Shown: positions 13,409 to 21,987, numbered from the stretch's first letter. The stretch: 32,490 nucleotides of DNA from Chloroflexota bacterium (GCA_003242205.1 QGUR01000008.1:1-32490); one strand, 5' to 3'. Numbers and translations are program-made. The notes: generated by a model not told the origin, from the letters alone.

Positions 13409-15778
13409 ATGACTTTCCCGCGCTTGCGACATCATCTGGCTGCTGCTGGCGTCTATCTGCTGGCGGCGCTGCTTATCACGTGGCCGCTGGTCACAAAACT
13501 GACGACGGAGTTCACCGGCTTTGGCTACAGTGATGCCTACGAAATGGCGCATCACATCTGGTGGTTCAAATATGCGCTGCAAACCGGCAACGATCTGTTC
13601 TACCAGTCGATGCTCGGTTATCCGAACGGTATCGAAGGCATCACGCTGTGGGCGCACCCGCTTCAGTTCTTCCCGGCGTGGCTGCTGGCCTTCGTCATGC
13701 CACTGCCCGCCGCCTACAATCTGTCGATTCTGCTGTCGCTCGTCCTTAACGGGCTGGCGCTGTATTGGCTCGCGCTCTATCTGACGCGCGGGCAGTTCGG
13801 CCCCGCATTGCTGGCCGGGCTGGTCTACCTCGCATTCCCGACGATGCAGGGGCATCTGGGGGCAGGCCATGCCGGATTAATGGTGCAGTGGCCGGTTCCG
13901 CTGTTTTTGTACGCGCTCTTCCGCCTGAGTGAACGCTTTTCAAAGCGCCGGTTTGTTCTGACCGCGCTGCTGTTCGTCATGTCAACCTTCGGCCACACGC
14001 TGCAGGTCATCTACGTGTTGCTGCCGGTCTCGGCCCTGTTTCTATTCAGGCTGACGCTGCGGCGGGAGTGGAAGCGGCTGGCCCGCGTTGTCCCGGCACT
14101 GACACTGGGCGCGGTCGCTCTGGGCCTGTTCCTCATCCCGGTCGCCCGCGCGACTTTGACCTCGGCGGCGATCAGCGAGGCGGGCGGCGCGGTGCGCTAC
14201 AGCGCCGACCTGCTGGCAGCGGTCACGCCGTCGTTTTTCCACCCGCTCTTCGGCCAACTGGAATACACGCACCGCGTCCTTGGAATCAACATCGACGAAG
14301 GCTACGCCTATGCCGGTCTGGTGGCCGGCGTGCTGGCATTGCTAGCGCTCTGGAAGATGCGGGCAGCGCGCTGGTGGGCGGCGCTCGGCATCGTCGCTTA
14401 TGGCCTGTCGCTTGGGCCGCTGCTCAAGCTGCTCGACCAGCCGTTACGCCTGCACATCGCCGGCTACGAAACCTTTCTACCGCTGCCGGGGGCGCTCATT
14501 GACGCGCTGCCGCTGCTCAATCTGGCGCGCACGCCGGGGCGCTTCAACTTCACGCTGGCGCTGGCCGTCGCCGTGCTCACCGCCTTCGCGCTGGCTTATC
14601 TGTGGCCACGTCTGGGGCGCGCGCGCTGGCCTGTGGCCGGAATACTGGCGGGCCTGATGCTGTTTGAGTATCAGGCATTTTGGCCGCTCCCAACCACACC
14701 CGCCTTCCGGCCAGCCGCGATCGAAGCGCTGGCCGAACGCGACGATATCCGGGCGGTGTTCGACGTTCCGTGGAAAAACCTCGTGGCCGCAAAACAGGCC
14801 ATCTATCTCCAGACCGTTCACGAACAGGCGCTGGTTGCCGGGCAGGTGACCCGTATCACGCCGGTCGATCCGGCCAAACTGACGCTATTGCAGGAAACGC
14901 TCGATCCGGCGCTGCTAAACGAAGCGGGCGCGGACCTCGTGATCGTTCACCGTGAATACGACGATAACGGCCACCTGATGGCCCGCGCGCGGGAACAACT
15001 TGGCGATCCCATTTACAGGGACGACCGACTCGCCGTGTTTGAGCCGCCCGACCCCGCGAATCCAGCACAATTTACTGCCCTGCCGATGCAGGATGAAGCC
15101 GTTACCGATCAAACCGACGCCTATGTCTATGCACCGGCTACAGGCTGGGCGCTTTTTGAGGCAACGCTCGAAGCGCAGCAGCGCACCGCAACCCTCCAAC
15201 TGGACGGCATCCAGATTGGCACATGGACAATAGATGGCGAACAAAACCTTCGCGTGCCGCTGCCGCTCGAAGCCGGTTATCACACGATCTCACTGCAGGT
15301 TGATCCGCCGTGCCCTGCCGCCCACGACGCAGCGCTGCGTTGTCGCGCCGTCGCGCTGAGCGACGCCGCCTTCGGATCGCTGGTCGAGGACGACTTCAGG
15401 CCGGTTCCCTTCGCTGGCGGTGTGACGCTGATGGGCGCGCGACCGGCAGACGTTACCGATAACCGCCTTGCGGTCTGGCTGTGGTGGCGCTTCGACGAGC
15501 CACGCAACGAGAATGAAATTCGGTTCGTGCATCTGCTGAACGCAGCGGGTGAACTGGTGGCACAGGTGGATACAACGTTGGGAGAGCGCGAGGCGGGCGA
15601 GCAGCTTGCCGAGATTGTGGAACTGGCGCTTCCGCACGATCTGCCGCCCGGCCTCTATCGCGCTTACGCTGGCTGGTACACCTATCCCGATGGCGCGCGC
15701 TTCCCGGTTCTGGCCGATGTCCCCGGATCGGAAAGCGCTTATGTGCTGGCCGGCGAGATAACCATTCCGGCCCGGTAG
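13409..15778 (+). CDS. GT-C-like polytopic membrane protein, putative glycosyltransferase (copy 2, with extra C-terminal module)
   Basis: The protein has 789 residues from the ATG at 13409. A TTG at 13352 is in frame, but the first residues of the paralogue align with MTFPRLRHH, and a TATAGAAT element at 13336-13343 would place transcription start near or after the TTG. The architecture matches the preceding gene: many membrane helices over residues 5-430, first loop GYSDAYEMAHHIWWFKYAL, then an external domain with DDIRAVFDVPW and DPAKLTLLQ. It differs in a further beta-rich module of about 125 residues (about 660-785: LMGARPADV, then LAVWLWWRFDEP, FVHLLNAAGELVAQVD, DLPPGLYRAYAGWY) that copy 1 lacks. 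A similar module ends the glycosyltransferase gene at the right edge of the window. The pair looks like a tandem duplication followed by domain gain or loss. Confidence 0.82.
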   Translation: MTFPRLRHHLAAAGVYLLAALLITWPLVTKLTTEFTGFGYSDAYEMAHHIWWFKYALQTGNDLFYQSMLGYPNGIEGITLWAHPLQFFPAWLLAFVMPLPAAYNLSILLSLVLNGLALYWLALYLTRGQFGPALLAGLVYLAFPTMQGHLGAGHAGLMVQWPVPLFLYALFRLSERFSKRRFVLTALLFVMSTFGHTLQVIYVLLPVSALFLFRLTLRREWKRLARVVPALTLGAVALGLFLIPVARATLTSAAISEAGGAVRYSADLLAAVTPSFFHPLFGQLEYTHRVLGINIDEGYAYAGLVAGVLALLALWKMRAARWWAALGIVAYGLSLGPLLKLLDQPLRLHIAGYETFLPLPGALIDALPLLNLARTPGRFNFTLALAVAVLTAFALAYLWPRLGRARWPVAGILAGLMLFEYQAFWPLPTTPAFRPAAIEALAERDDIRAVFDVPWKNLVAAKQAIYLQTVHEQALVAGQVTRITPVDPAKLTLLQETLDPALLNEAGADLVIVHREYDDNGHLMARAREQLGDPIYRDDRLAVFEPPDPANPAQFTALPMQDEAVTDQTDAYVYAPATGWALFEATLEAQQRTATLQLDGIQIGTWTIDGEQNLRVPLPLEAGYHTISLQVDPPCPAAHDAALRCRAVALSDAAFGSLVEDDFRPVPFAGGVTLMGARPADVTDNRLAVWLWWRFDEPRNENEIRFVHLLNAAGELVAQVDTTLGEREAGEQLAEIVELALPHDLPPGLYRAYAGWYTYPDGARFPVLADVPGSESAYVLAGEITIPAR

Positions 15779-15782
15779 AGCA

Positions 15783-15812
15783 CGGCGCGCGCCGGTGTTT
15801 GCGCTGGCAAAC
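15783..15812. terminator. GC palindrome and short hairpin after the GT-C pair
   Basis: Just after the stop codon there is a 12-bp perfect palindrome (CGGCGCGCGCCG, 15783-15794), followed by a 6-bp stem with a 4-base loop (GTTTGC at 15797-15802 with GCAAAC at 15807-15812). No U-tract follows. It is a candidate terminator by position only. Confidence 0.3.
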
Positions 15813-15846
15813 CGTGAGCTAGCCTGCGCTCATCTGCGACCTTTTA

Positions 15847-15874
15847 TTGACCGGCGCACGTTTTGGCCTACAAT
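15847..15874 (+). promoter_or_regulatory. Sigma-70-like promoter of the App1-type phosphatase gene
   Basis: TTGACC (15847-15852) and TACAAT (15869-15874) are separated by 16 bases. Transcription would start near 15881, about 85 bases before the ATG at 15966. Both hexamers are close to consensus, and this is the only intergenic space before the gene. Confidence 0.6.
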
Positions 15875-15965
15875 GCGGACAGGATCGCGCCGCCGGTGTG
15901 GCGGTTGCTGGTACATCCCGCCCCTATTGGGCAGCAGTTGAAAGGACGCCACAGGCAGACCATAC

Positions 15966-17153
15966 ATGCTCCGTTGGAAAAAAGCCCTGACGCGCGCGGC
16001 CTATGGCGTCGAAGATCGCGTCGATGCCCTGAAATACCGGTTACGCAAGCGCCTTGGCAAAGTCAATCAGGTCATGATCGTGCCCTACCGTGGGCATGGC
16101 TCGACAGACCGGTTTTTCCTCAGCGGCCGCGTGATCGAAAACCGCGCGATTGCCCCACCGCGAGATGACGATTCCGCCTGGCTCAATCTGCTGAATATGT
16201 ATCGCCGCTTCGCCAGCGAAGAGATTCGCGGCGCGACTGTACGCGCGCGTTTTGGCAGCGTTACCCAGACCACGGTAGCCGACCGGGAAGGCTATTTCGA
16301 GTTCGCGTTTGCGCCCGATCCCGCGCTGCTGACGCCTGAGCAGCATGTCTATCAGGTCGAACTGGAGCTGGTCGATTATCCGGGGCCACGCCGCCCCACC
16401 GCCGGGGCATCCGCCGAAATCTTCGTCCCGCCGCCGGATGCCCAATTCGGCGTAATCAGCGATCTGGACGACACGGTCATTCAGTCCGACGTCGTCAATC
16501 TGCTCAAGCTGGTCCGCAACACCCTGCTCAAGAACGCTCACACCCGCCTGCCGTTTGAAGGCGTAGCGGCCTTCTACCATGCGCTGCAACGTGGGACAAA
16601 TAACGGTTACAACCCGATCTATTACGTTACCAGCGGCCCGTGGAACCTTTACGATCTGATCGTCGATTTTTTCGAGATTCGCGGCATTCCAGCGGGGCCG
16701 CTACATATGACCCGTCTCGGTCTGCGCCGGGACCAACTCATTCGCCCGAACCGGCGCAAGCATAAACTGGCGGCCATTCACGAACTGCTGACCACCTATC
16801 CAGACCTGCCCTTCCTGCTGATCGGCGACAGCGGTGAACTGGACCCGGAAATCTATCTACAGGTCGTACTCGATCATCCGGGGCGCATCAAAGTCATCTA
16901 CATTCGGGACGTTGGCGAAAAGAAACGGGCCAATATCCAGACGATTGCAGCTCAGGTAAAGGCAGCCGGCTCCGAGCTGCTGCTGGTGCAGGACACCGTT
17001 GAGGCGGCGCTCCATGCCTCGGCCAACGGCTACATTCTGCCGGAAGCGTTGCCATACATCCGTCAGGAACGCAGCGAGGACAAGACCGGCCCCAACCCGG
17101 TCGAGCAGCGCGTGAGACAGAAACTGGCAAACAGCGCGGAAAAGAAAGGTTAA
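15966..17153 (+). CDS. App1-type (DUF2183) phosphatase-like protein
   Basis: The protein has 395 residues. The second half matches the catalytic domain of App1-like phosphatidate phosphatases, a HAD-like family: VISDLDDTV with nucleophile and acid D166 and D168, YYVTSGPWNLYD (motif II region with a Thr/Ser), a conserved Lys in RRKHK, and LLIGDSGELDPEIY as the acidic motif. Residues 80-155 look like a beta-sandwich (VRARFGSVTQTTVADREGYFEF), the N-terminal part usual in bacterial members. There is no signal peptide and no membrane helix, so it is probably cytoplasmic. The yeast founder dephosphorylates phosphatidate; the substrate of bacterial members is not established. It is a single-gene unit converging on the ABC operon, with 10 bp between stop codons. 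Confidence 0.88.
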   Translation: MLRWKKALTRAAYGVEDRVDALKYRLRKRLGKVNQVMIVPYRGHGSTDRFFLSGRVIENRAIAPPRDDDSAWLNLLNMYRRFASEEIRGATVRARFGSVTQTTVADREGYFEFAFAPDPALLTPEQHVYQVELELVDYPGPRRPTAGASAEIFVPPPDAQFGVISDLDDTVIQSDVVNLLKLVRNTLLKNAHTRLPFEGVAAFYHALQRGTNNGYNPIYYVTSGPWNLYDLIVDFFEIRGIPAGPLHMTRLGLRRDQLIRPNRRKHKLAAIHELLTTYPDLPFLLIGDSGELDPEIYLQVVLDHPGRIKVIYIRDVGEKKRANIQTIAAQVKAAGSELLLVQDTVEAALHASANGYILPEALPYIRQERSEDKTGPNPVEQRVRQKLANSAEKKG

Positions 17154-17173
17154 AAAGGGCCGGTCAGCCCTTT
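17154..17173. terminator. Bidirectional terminator shared by convergent genes
   Basis: AAAGGGC (17154-17160) pairs with GCCCTTT (17167-17173) around a 6-base loop. Read on the minus strand the stem is followed by a run of five T, so it is a plausible intrinsic terminator for the ABC operon. The loop contains the stop codon of the last permease. On the plus strand it begins right after the phosphatase stop codon but has only three T. Confidence 0.6.
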
Positions 17174-18054
17174 ACCGCCCCTACAGTGAGTCCCTGAATG
17201 AACTGCCGCTGGAAGAACAGGAACAGCGCCAGAATCGGTATCGTCGCGATGGTCGCAACCGCCATCATTTCAGGCCAGCGATACTGAAATTCCTGAAGAA
17301 AGACCAGACTGATCCCGGCGGGCAGCGGACGGAGTTCGTTGGAACTGGTGAATGTCAGTCCAAACATGAACTCGTTCCACGACGTGACAAAGATGAAAAT
17401 GCTCGAAGCCGCCAACCCAGGACGAGACATCGGAAAAACAATGCGTATTAAGGTGTGAAATGGCCCTGCGCCGTCAATATATGCCGCTTCTTCAACCTCA
17501 CGAGGCAAGGTGTCGAAGAACGATTTGAGCAGCCAGACGACGATGGGAAGCGTGATTACCGTATGGCCGATGATGAGCGCCCAGAAACTGTTGAGCAACC
17601 GAAGCTGCGCGAACATCATGTACATGGAAATCATGAGCAGTGGCAGCGGGAAAGCCAGAGACGCCAGAAAGAAGAGCAGCAAACTCTGGCTGCCACGAAA
17701 AGGAAAACGTGAAAGCGCATATGCCGCCAGCGCGCCACTGAATGTGGCGAGCAGGGTGGTTCCGGCGGCCACGATGAAACTGTTCAGAAAAAAGCGCGCC
17801 AACGGCCCGGTGATTGCGCCCCGAAAAGCTTCAAACGTTGGATTTGCGGGAATCCAGGTTGGAGGAAACGCAAAAACCTCGCTCGCGGGCTTGAAGGCTG
17901 TCGAAAGCATCCAGCCTATCGGAAACAGCATGGCGATGAGCGAGAACAGGATGGCTACATACAGCAAAATCCGCCCGGCCACATTTCTGGGGTAGCGCAC
18001 GGCGCCCCTCCAGACCGGCTTGCTTGCAGGGAATTGTGAAGTTACAGAACTCAC
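17164..18054 (-). CDS. ABC sugar transporter permease, MalG/UgpE type
   Basis: The protein has 296 residues and six membrane helices. It carries the inner-membrane permease signature (EAA loop) near residues 188-208: EEAAYIDGAGPFHTLIRIVF followed by a Pro, which docks the ATPase. The sequence belongs to the carbohydrate CUT1 family, MalG side. The start is GTG at 18054, with GGGAG about 10 bases upstream inside the end of the previous gene. Only 7 bp separate it from the other permease, so the two are certainly co-transcribed. There is no ATP-binding subunit in the operon or elsewhere in the window. CUT1 systems often use a shared MsmK/UgpC-type ATPase encoded elsewhere, and that is presumed here. 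Confidence 0.95.
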   Translation of the reverse strand: MSSVTSQFPASKPVWRGAVRYPRNVAGRILLYVAILFSLIAMLFPIGWMLSTAFKPASEVFAFPPTWIPANPTFEAFRGAITGPLARFFLNSFIVAAGTTLLATFSGALAAYALSRFPFRGSQSLLLFFLASLAFPLPLLMISMYMMFAQLRLLNSFWALIIGHTVITLPIVVWLLKSFFDTLPREVEEAAYIDGAGPFHTLIRIVFPMSRPGLAASSIFIFVTSWNEFMFGLTFTSSNELRPLPAGISLVFLQEFQYRWPEMMAVATIATIPILALFLFFQRQFIQGLTVGAVKG

Positions 18055-18061
18055 GCGTTAT

Positions 18062-18943
18062 TTACTCCCTCTCCCTGACCAGCAATTTCATATAAATCAC
18101 CGCGAACACGAGCAGGAACACCAGCCACAAAGTTCCTACAGCCGACGACAGGCCAAATTCCCAACGCTGAAATGCCAGCTTGTAGGCATGCAGGCTGAGC
18201 GTCGTTGTGGCATTCACCGGGCCGCCCTGCGTAAGCACCCAGGGCATGGTGATTTCCTGAAACATGCGAACCGCCTGCAACAGGCCAACTGTCAGCAGCA
18301 CATTGCGAACAAGCGGGATCGTTACGAAGCGAAGGCGTTTCAAATAGGATGCGCCGTCGATTGCCGCCGCTTCCAGAAGTTCCTGCGGGATTCCCTGAAG
18401 CGCCGCCAATGATACGACCATCATGAACGGAATGGTGCGCCAGACAAAGCCCAGAATCATGACCAGTTGCGCCAGCGCGGGGCGGGCCAGCCACGAGAGC
18501 GGCTCAGCAGTCAGACCGGTCTGTTGAAGCGTGTAGTTGATGATGCCGTATTCGCTGTTGAACAGCCATCCCCATAGGATCGTAGCCGCGATCCACGGCA
18601 CAACCCACACCTGAAAAATCGCGGTGCGAAATACCCATGTGCCGCGCAGCCCTGTATTTAAGGCAAGCGCCAGCAGAAAACCCACGACGAGCGAAAGCGC
18701 GGTTGATACACCGATGATCAGGACGCTGTTGTAGAGCACCTCCCAGAAGGTCGAGTCGGACAGCAGTTTGATATAGTTCTCCAGCCCGATATAGCGCGTC
18801 AGCGGTCGTAGCGGAGAGGCGTTGGTAAAGCTAAGCCGGACGCCATTAGCCAGCGGGTAGATGATGAAAACCGCTACCAGCAACACGCTTGGCAGAAGCA
18901 GGAATGAGACAAATACAAAGCGTGCCCGCTTATTGAGAATCAC
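18062..18943 (-). CDS. ABC sugar transporter permease, MalF/UgpA type
   Basis: The protein has 293 residues and six membrane helices, with the EAA loop around residues 190-210 (LEAAAIDGASYLKRLRFVTI followed by a Pro). It is the MalF-side partner of the downstream permease. It starts with GTG at 18943; an AAGG element lies about 10 bases upstream. It follows the binding-protein gene after about 103 bp that contain a strong hairpin. Together with its neighbours it forms the membrane part of a CUT1-type importer for a mono- or oligosaccharide that I cannot identify from sequence. Confidence 0.95.
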   Translation of the reverse strand: MILNKRARFVFVSFLLLPSVLLVAVFIIYPLANGVRLSFTNASPLRPLTRYIGLENYIKLLSDSTFWEVLYNSVLIIGVSTALSLVVGFLLALALNTGLRGTWVFRTAIFQVWVVPWIAATILWGWLFNSEYGIINYTLQQTGLTAEPLSWLARPALAQLVMILGFVWRTIPFMMVVSLAALQGIPQELLEAAAIDGASYLKRLRFVTIPLVRNVLLTVGLLQAVRMFQEITMPWVLTQGGPVNATTTLSLHAYKLAFQRWEFGLSSAVGTLWLVFLLVFAVIYMKLLVRERE

Positions 18944-18990
18944 CTGTCGTGAACCTTAGACTGCGTTTCGTGAATTGGAGTGCCGGCTCG

Positions 18991-19030
18991 GCGAGGGGCC
19001 GCTTCACGATCAGGCAAAGCAGCCCCTCGC
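18991..19030 (-). promoter_or_regulatory. Stable intra-operon hairpin between binding-protein and permease genes
   Basis: The 14-base arms 18991-19004 and 19017-19030 pair with a single mismatch (a U-G wobble in the minus-strand transcript) around a 12-base loop. No U-tract follows. In binding-protein-dependent transport operons, stem-loops at this position are known to stabilise the upstream message or attenuate the downstream one, giving more binding protein than permease. That role is inferred here from position. Confidence 0.55.
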
Positions 19031-19044
19031 GTTCCGGAAAAACG

Positions 19045-19060
19045 TGTTAGCTAGCTAACA
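19045..19060. repeat. 16-bp perfect palindrome over the binding-protein stop codon
   Basis: TGTTAGCTAGCTAACA reads the same on both strands and includes the TAA stop of the solute-binding protein gene. It lies just upstream, in transcript order, of the intra-operon hairpin. It may simply be chance from the codons for Leu-Leu-Ala-Ser, or may add to the hairpin. Confidence 0.6.
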
Positions 19061-20336
19061 ACTGTTCGATCTCGCTCGCCGCGTTCCGCAGCGTTTCGGC
19101 GGTATCCGCACCCTGGAATAACTGCTGCAACGACAGCGACAGCACATCAGCCATCGCATCCCACTGTGGATGCTGGACCGGCACCGGGTCCGCATTCGCC
19201 ATGGCGTCGACAAAGATCTGAACGTACTCGTCCTCGCCCATTGCGCCGCTCGTCAGCAAGTCAAGCTGCGCGGTCGACAACTGGTCGCTGACCTCGTAGT
19301 ACTGGTTGACTGCTTCAAGATCGGTTGTGATGAACTGGATGAACTCAGCGGCAAGTTCTTTGTGCGGCGACTGCTCGGAAATAACGAGCACATGTGAATT
19401 CGAGATCATGCGGCGGCTGCCGTCAGGTCCGGCAGGCATGGGGGCCAGCCAAACGTCCCCGTCCGGCGCAACCGTCCATTCGCCCTCCGTCAGCGAGTTG
19501 ACCAGACCGCGCACCCACGGGCCTTCAAAGATGAAACCGGCGCGGCCCTGCATGAAGACGTTGCGCGACTCCTGAACACCGAAGCCTTCCGGGCTGCAAC
19601 CAGAGGTCACAACGTTTTTGTACCACTCAAAAGCGTTGACGGCTGGCTCTTCGTCCACCACAACTTCGCCAGCCTCGTTTATGAGATCGCCGCCAAATCC
19701 CCAGATCACAGGCAGCGACCAGTGACCGGAATTGGGATGCCGGGCCGTACGGAGCGAAACACCGAACACCGAGCTTCCATCTTCACGAGCCGGAAGCGCG
19801 CAAATCCGTTCAACCGCGTCGACGAATTCTTCCCACGTTTGCGGCGGCGAATCGGGATCAAGCCCTGCTTCTTCCAGCAGGTTACGGTTGTAAACCATGA
19901 CGATGGGCGCGGGAACCCATTCCAGCGCTTTCAAGGAACCATCATAAGTAAGCGCCGCGCGTGCCGCTTCCGGCGTATTTTCGATCACTTCCGGGTCGAT
20001 CAACCCATCGAGCGAAGCCAGCGCGCCCATCGCATTTAACTGAGGAGTCCAGCTTGCCACCGCCTGAATGATGTCCGGCGCGTTGTTCCCCAGAATAGCA
20101 ACCGTTGCCTGATTGAGCGTTTCCTCGAATGGCGTGCCGATATATTCAATTGTCACGCCGGGATGCCGGGCTTCGAATTCCTCGATCATGTATTCCCAGG
20201 CCGGTACATAAAACTCGAAAAGCCCGATCCAGCCCATAAAACGGAGCGTAATCTCCTCCTGAGCGGGCACGGGCGCGGCGACAAGAAGGCTTACGATCAG
20301 GCATAGGAGCAGTACAGAACTAACTCGCTTAATCAT
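19047..20336 (-). CDS. Extracellular solute-binding protein, family 1 (sugar ABC transporter)
   Basis: The protein has 429 residues. The start at 20336 is chosen over upstream in-frame codons because AAAGGA lies 6 bases before it and the signal peptide begins there (MIKRVSSVLLLCLIVSLLVA, then APVPAQ). There is no lipobox cysteine, so signal peptidase I cleavage after a PAQ- or AxA-type site is expected. The mature start EITLRFMGWIG and the later EFEARHPGVTIEYIGTPFEE, APDIIQA, TWEEFVDAVERIC and FIFEGPWVRG are typical of family 1 binding proteins. It lies between the sulfatase gene (22 bp gap) and the permeases. The ligand is unknown; the sulfatase next door suggests a sulfated or otherwise modified sugar. 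Confidence 0.94.
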   Translation of the reverse strand: MIKRVSSVLLLCLIVSLLVAAPVPAQEEITLRFMGWIGLFEFYVPAWEYMIEEFEARHPGVTIEYIGTPFEETLNQATVAILGNNAPDIIQAVASWTPQLNAMGALASLDGLIDPEVIENTPEAARAALTYDGSLKALEWVPAPIVMVYNRNLLEEAGLDPDSPPQTWEEFVDAVERICALPAREDGSSVFGVSLRTARHPNSGHWSLPVIWGFGGDLINEAGEVVVDEEPAVNAFEWYKNVVTSGCSPEGFGVQESRNVFMQGRAGFIFEGPWVRGLVNSLTEGEWTVAPDGDVWLAPMPAGPDGSRRMISNSHVLVISEQSPHKELAAEFIQFITTDLEAVNQYYEVSDQLSTAQLDLLTSGAMGEDEYVQIFVDAMANADPVPVQHPQWDAMADVLSLSLQQLFQGADTAETLRNAASEIEQLLAS

Positions 20337-20358
20337 TTTTGGTCCTTTCACTCTTGTT

Positions 20359-21912
20359 CTATTCCCACCAGACAAGTTCGTCCGGCACCCACGAGACACC
20401 CGTACGGCCTATACGGTCTTCCAACTCCTGGCCGCGGCGGTTGTCCTCCGTCCGTTGGCGCCACTCAAGCAACTTCGTCTTATAGGCTTCGACCACCTCC
20501 TTGTATTCCGAGTCTCCGGCAAGGTTGTGCAATTCGTCGGGGTCTGCACGTAAGTCGAACAGCATATCCGGCAACCCGGCGAAATGTACGTACTTGTAAT
20601 GCCGGTCGCGCACCATCCACGCACGGCACTGATCGCCTTCAAGGCCAAGCTGCTGCGATGCCTGATAAAAGCGAAAGTCCCAGTCACCATAAACCGCAGA
20701 GCGCCACTGTTCGGGTGTTTCTCCGCGTAAAAATGGCATGAGGCTGTGTCCCTGAACTGCGGCGGGGATCGGAATTTCGAGCGCGTCCAGACACGTCGGA
20801 ACAATGTCGATACTTTCGACGAAGTGATCGACCACTTGCCCGCGATAGTCATCCGCGCGTGGGTCAGGGTCGTAGATAATCAATGGAATACGAATTGCGC
20901 TCTCGTAGAAAAATTCTTTCTCGAAGAGCCAATGGTCGCCCATGTATTCGCCATGATCGGACATGAAAATGATCAGTGTGTCGTCCATGCGGCCGCGGGC
21001 TTCGAGAAACCGGAACAGGCGTCCCAAATGGTCGTCGATTTGCGTGATCAACCCATAGTAGGTAGCGCGCATCTGCCGCCACGTCTCCTCATCATCGAAC
21101 GGCAGGCTGCGACGCTCCACACGAAATGGCTCAAGCAGTGGATGAGGATTGTCAAGTTCGCCGATATCCCGCACTGGCGGCACAACATCGGCGGGGTCGT
21201 ACATGTTGTGATATGGCGCAGGCGCGACATTCGGCCAATGCGGTTTCAGATAGGACAGGTGCAATAGCCACGGCTGCTCGCCCGCGTCCGCGATGAACTC
21301 CATCGCCCGGCGGGTCATGAAGGCGGTGTCGCTGTCCTCTTCCCGGATGACCGTCGGATAACGCGCCGCTTCGAACCGCCATCCGTTCATCCTTCTGCCA
21401 TCCGGCGTTTGCACAAGAAAGGCCGCCATCATGGGGTTGTCGAACGGTAGATCATAGCCCTGAGACTTCAGGTGCTGCATCCAGCCGTCACCCCAGAATT
21501 CATTGACTTCCCACGGCTCAAAACCCGCGTTCGTCGTATCAATGGGATCTGGCTTGAAGCCACGTTCCTCAAGCCAGCGGATGAACTGCGTGTCTGGCGT
21601 GTGGTGCGTTTTGCCGCACAAAGCAGCGCGAACCCCCGCGGCGCGCGCGTAATGGGCAATTGTCTTTTCGTCCAGCGGAAGCGGAACTTCGTTCCAGTAC
21701 GAACGATGCGCGTGCGTGTAGCGGCCTGTATAGGTGCACATCCGGCTGGGGCCGCATACCGCAGTCTGGACATAGGCGTGGGAAAAAAGAATGCCGCGCG
21801 ATGCGAGCCAGTCCAGATGAGGCGTCCTGACGACAGGATGGCCCGCCACCCCCATACAGTCAGCGCGCATCTGGTCAACCATGATAAACAGAACGTTCCG
21901 CACTTTCCCCAA
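20359..21912 (-). CDS. Cys-type sulfatase (alkaline phosphatase superfamily), cytoplasmic
   Basis: The protein has 517 residues. Motifs: metal-binding Asp in NVLFIMVDQMRAD; the sulfatase signature C53-G-P-S-R57 followed by TGRY, in which C53 should be converted to formylglycine; GKTHH; and SDHGEYMGDH with D319/H320 as metal ligands. The residues around C53 also resemble phosphonate monoester hydrolases and choline-sulfatase-like enzymes, so the ester cleaved is uncertain. There is no signal peptide, which implies action on an imported substrate. The start is TTG at 21912, supported by AGGAGAG 7 bases upstream. It lies second in the operon between the LacI gene and the binding protein. No formylglycine-generating enzyme is in the window. 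Confidence 0.92.
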   Translation of the reverse strand: MGKVRNVLFIMVDQMRADCMGVAGHPVVRTPHLDWLASRGILFSHAYVQTAVCGPSRMCTYTGRYTHAHRSYWNEVPLPLDEKTIAHYARAAGVRAALCGKTHHTPDTQFIRWLEERGFKPDPIDTTNAGFEPWEVNEFWGDGWMQHLKSQGYDLPFDNPMMAAFLVQTPDGRRMNGWRFEAARYPTVIREEDSDTAFMTRRAMEFIADAGEQPWLLHLSYLKPHWPNVAPAPYHNMYDPADVVPPVRDIGELDNPHPLLEPFRVERRSLPFDDEETWRQMRATYYGLITQIDDHLGRLFRFLEARGRMDDTLIIFMSDHGEYMGDHWLFEKEFFYESAIRIPLIIYDPDPRADDYRGQVVDHFVESIDIVPTCLDALEIPIPAAVQGHSLMPFLRGETPEQWRSAVYGDWDFRFYQASQQLGLEGDQCRAWMVRDRHYKYVHFAGLPDMLFDLRADPDELHNLAGDSEYKEVVEAYKTKLLEWRQRTEDNRRGQELEDRIGRTGVSWVPDELVWWE

Positions 21913-21987
21913 AACTTAACTCTCCTCAAGCGCATTCCAGACAAGATGAAGCATTGTGACACCGGCAGGAGTAACTATCTGTTTTGA

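Noticed and set aside
20337..20399. Longer N-terminus for the solute-binding protein
   Set aside because: It would place 21 hydrophilic residues before a clear signal peptide and overlap the end of the sulfatase gene; the inner ATG has a strong ribosome-binding site.
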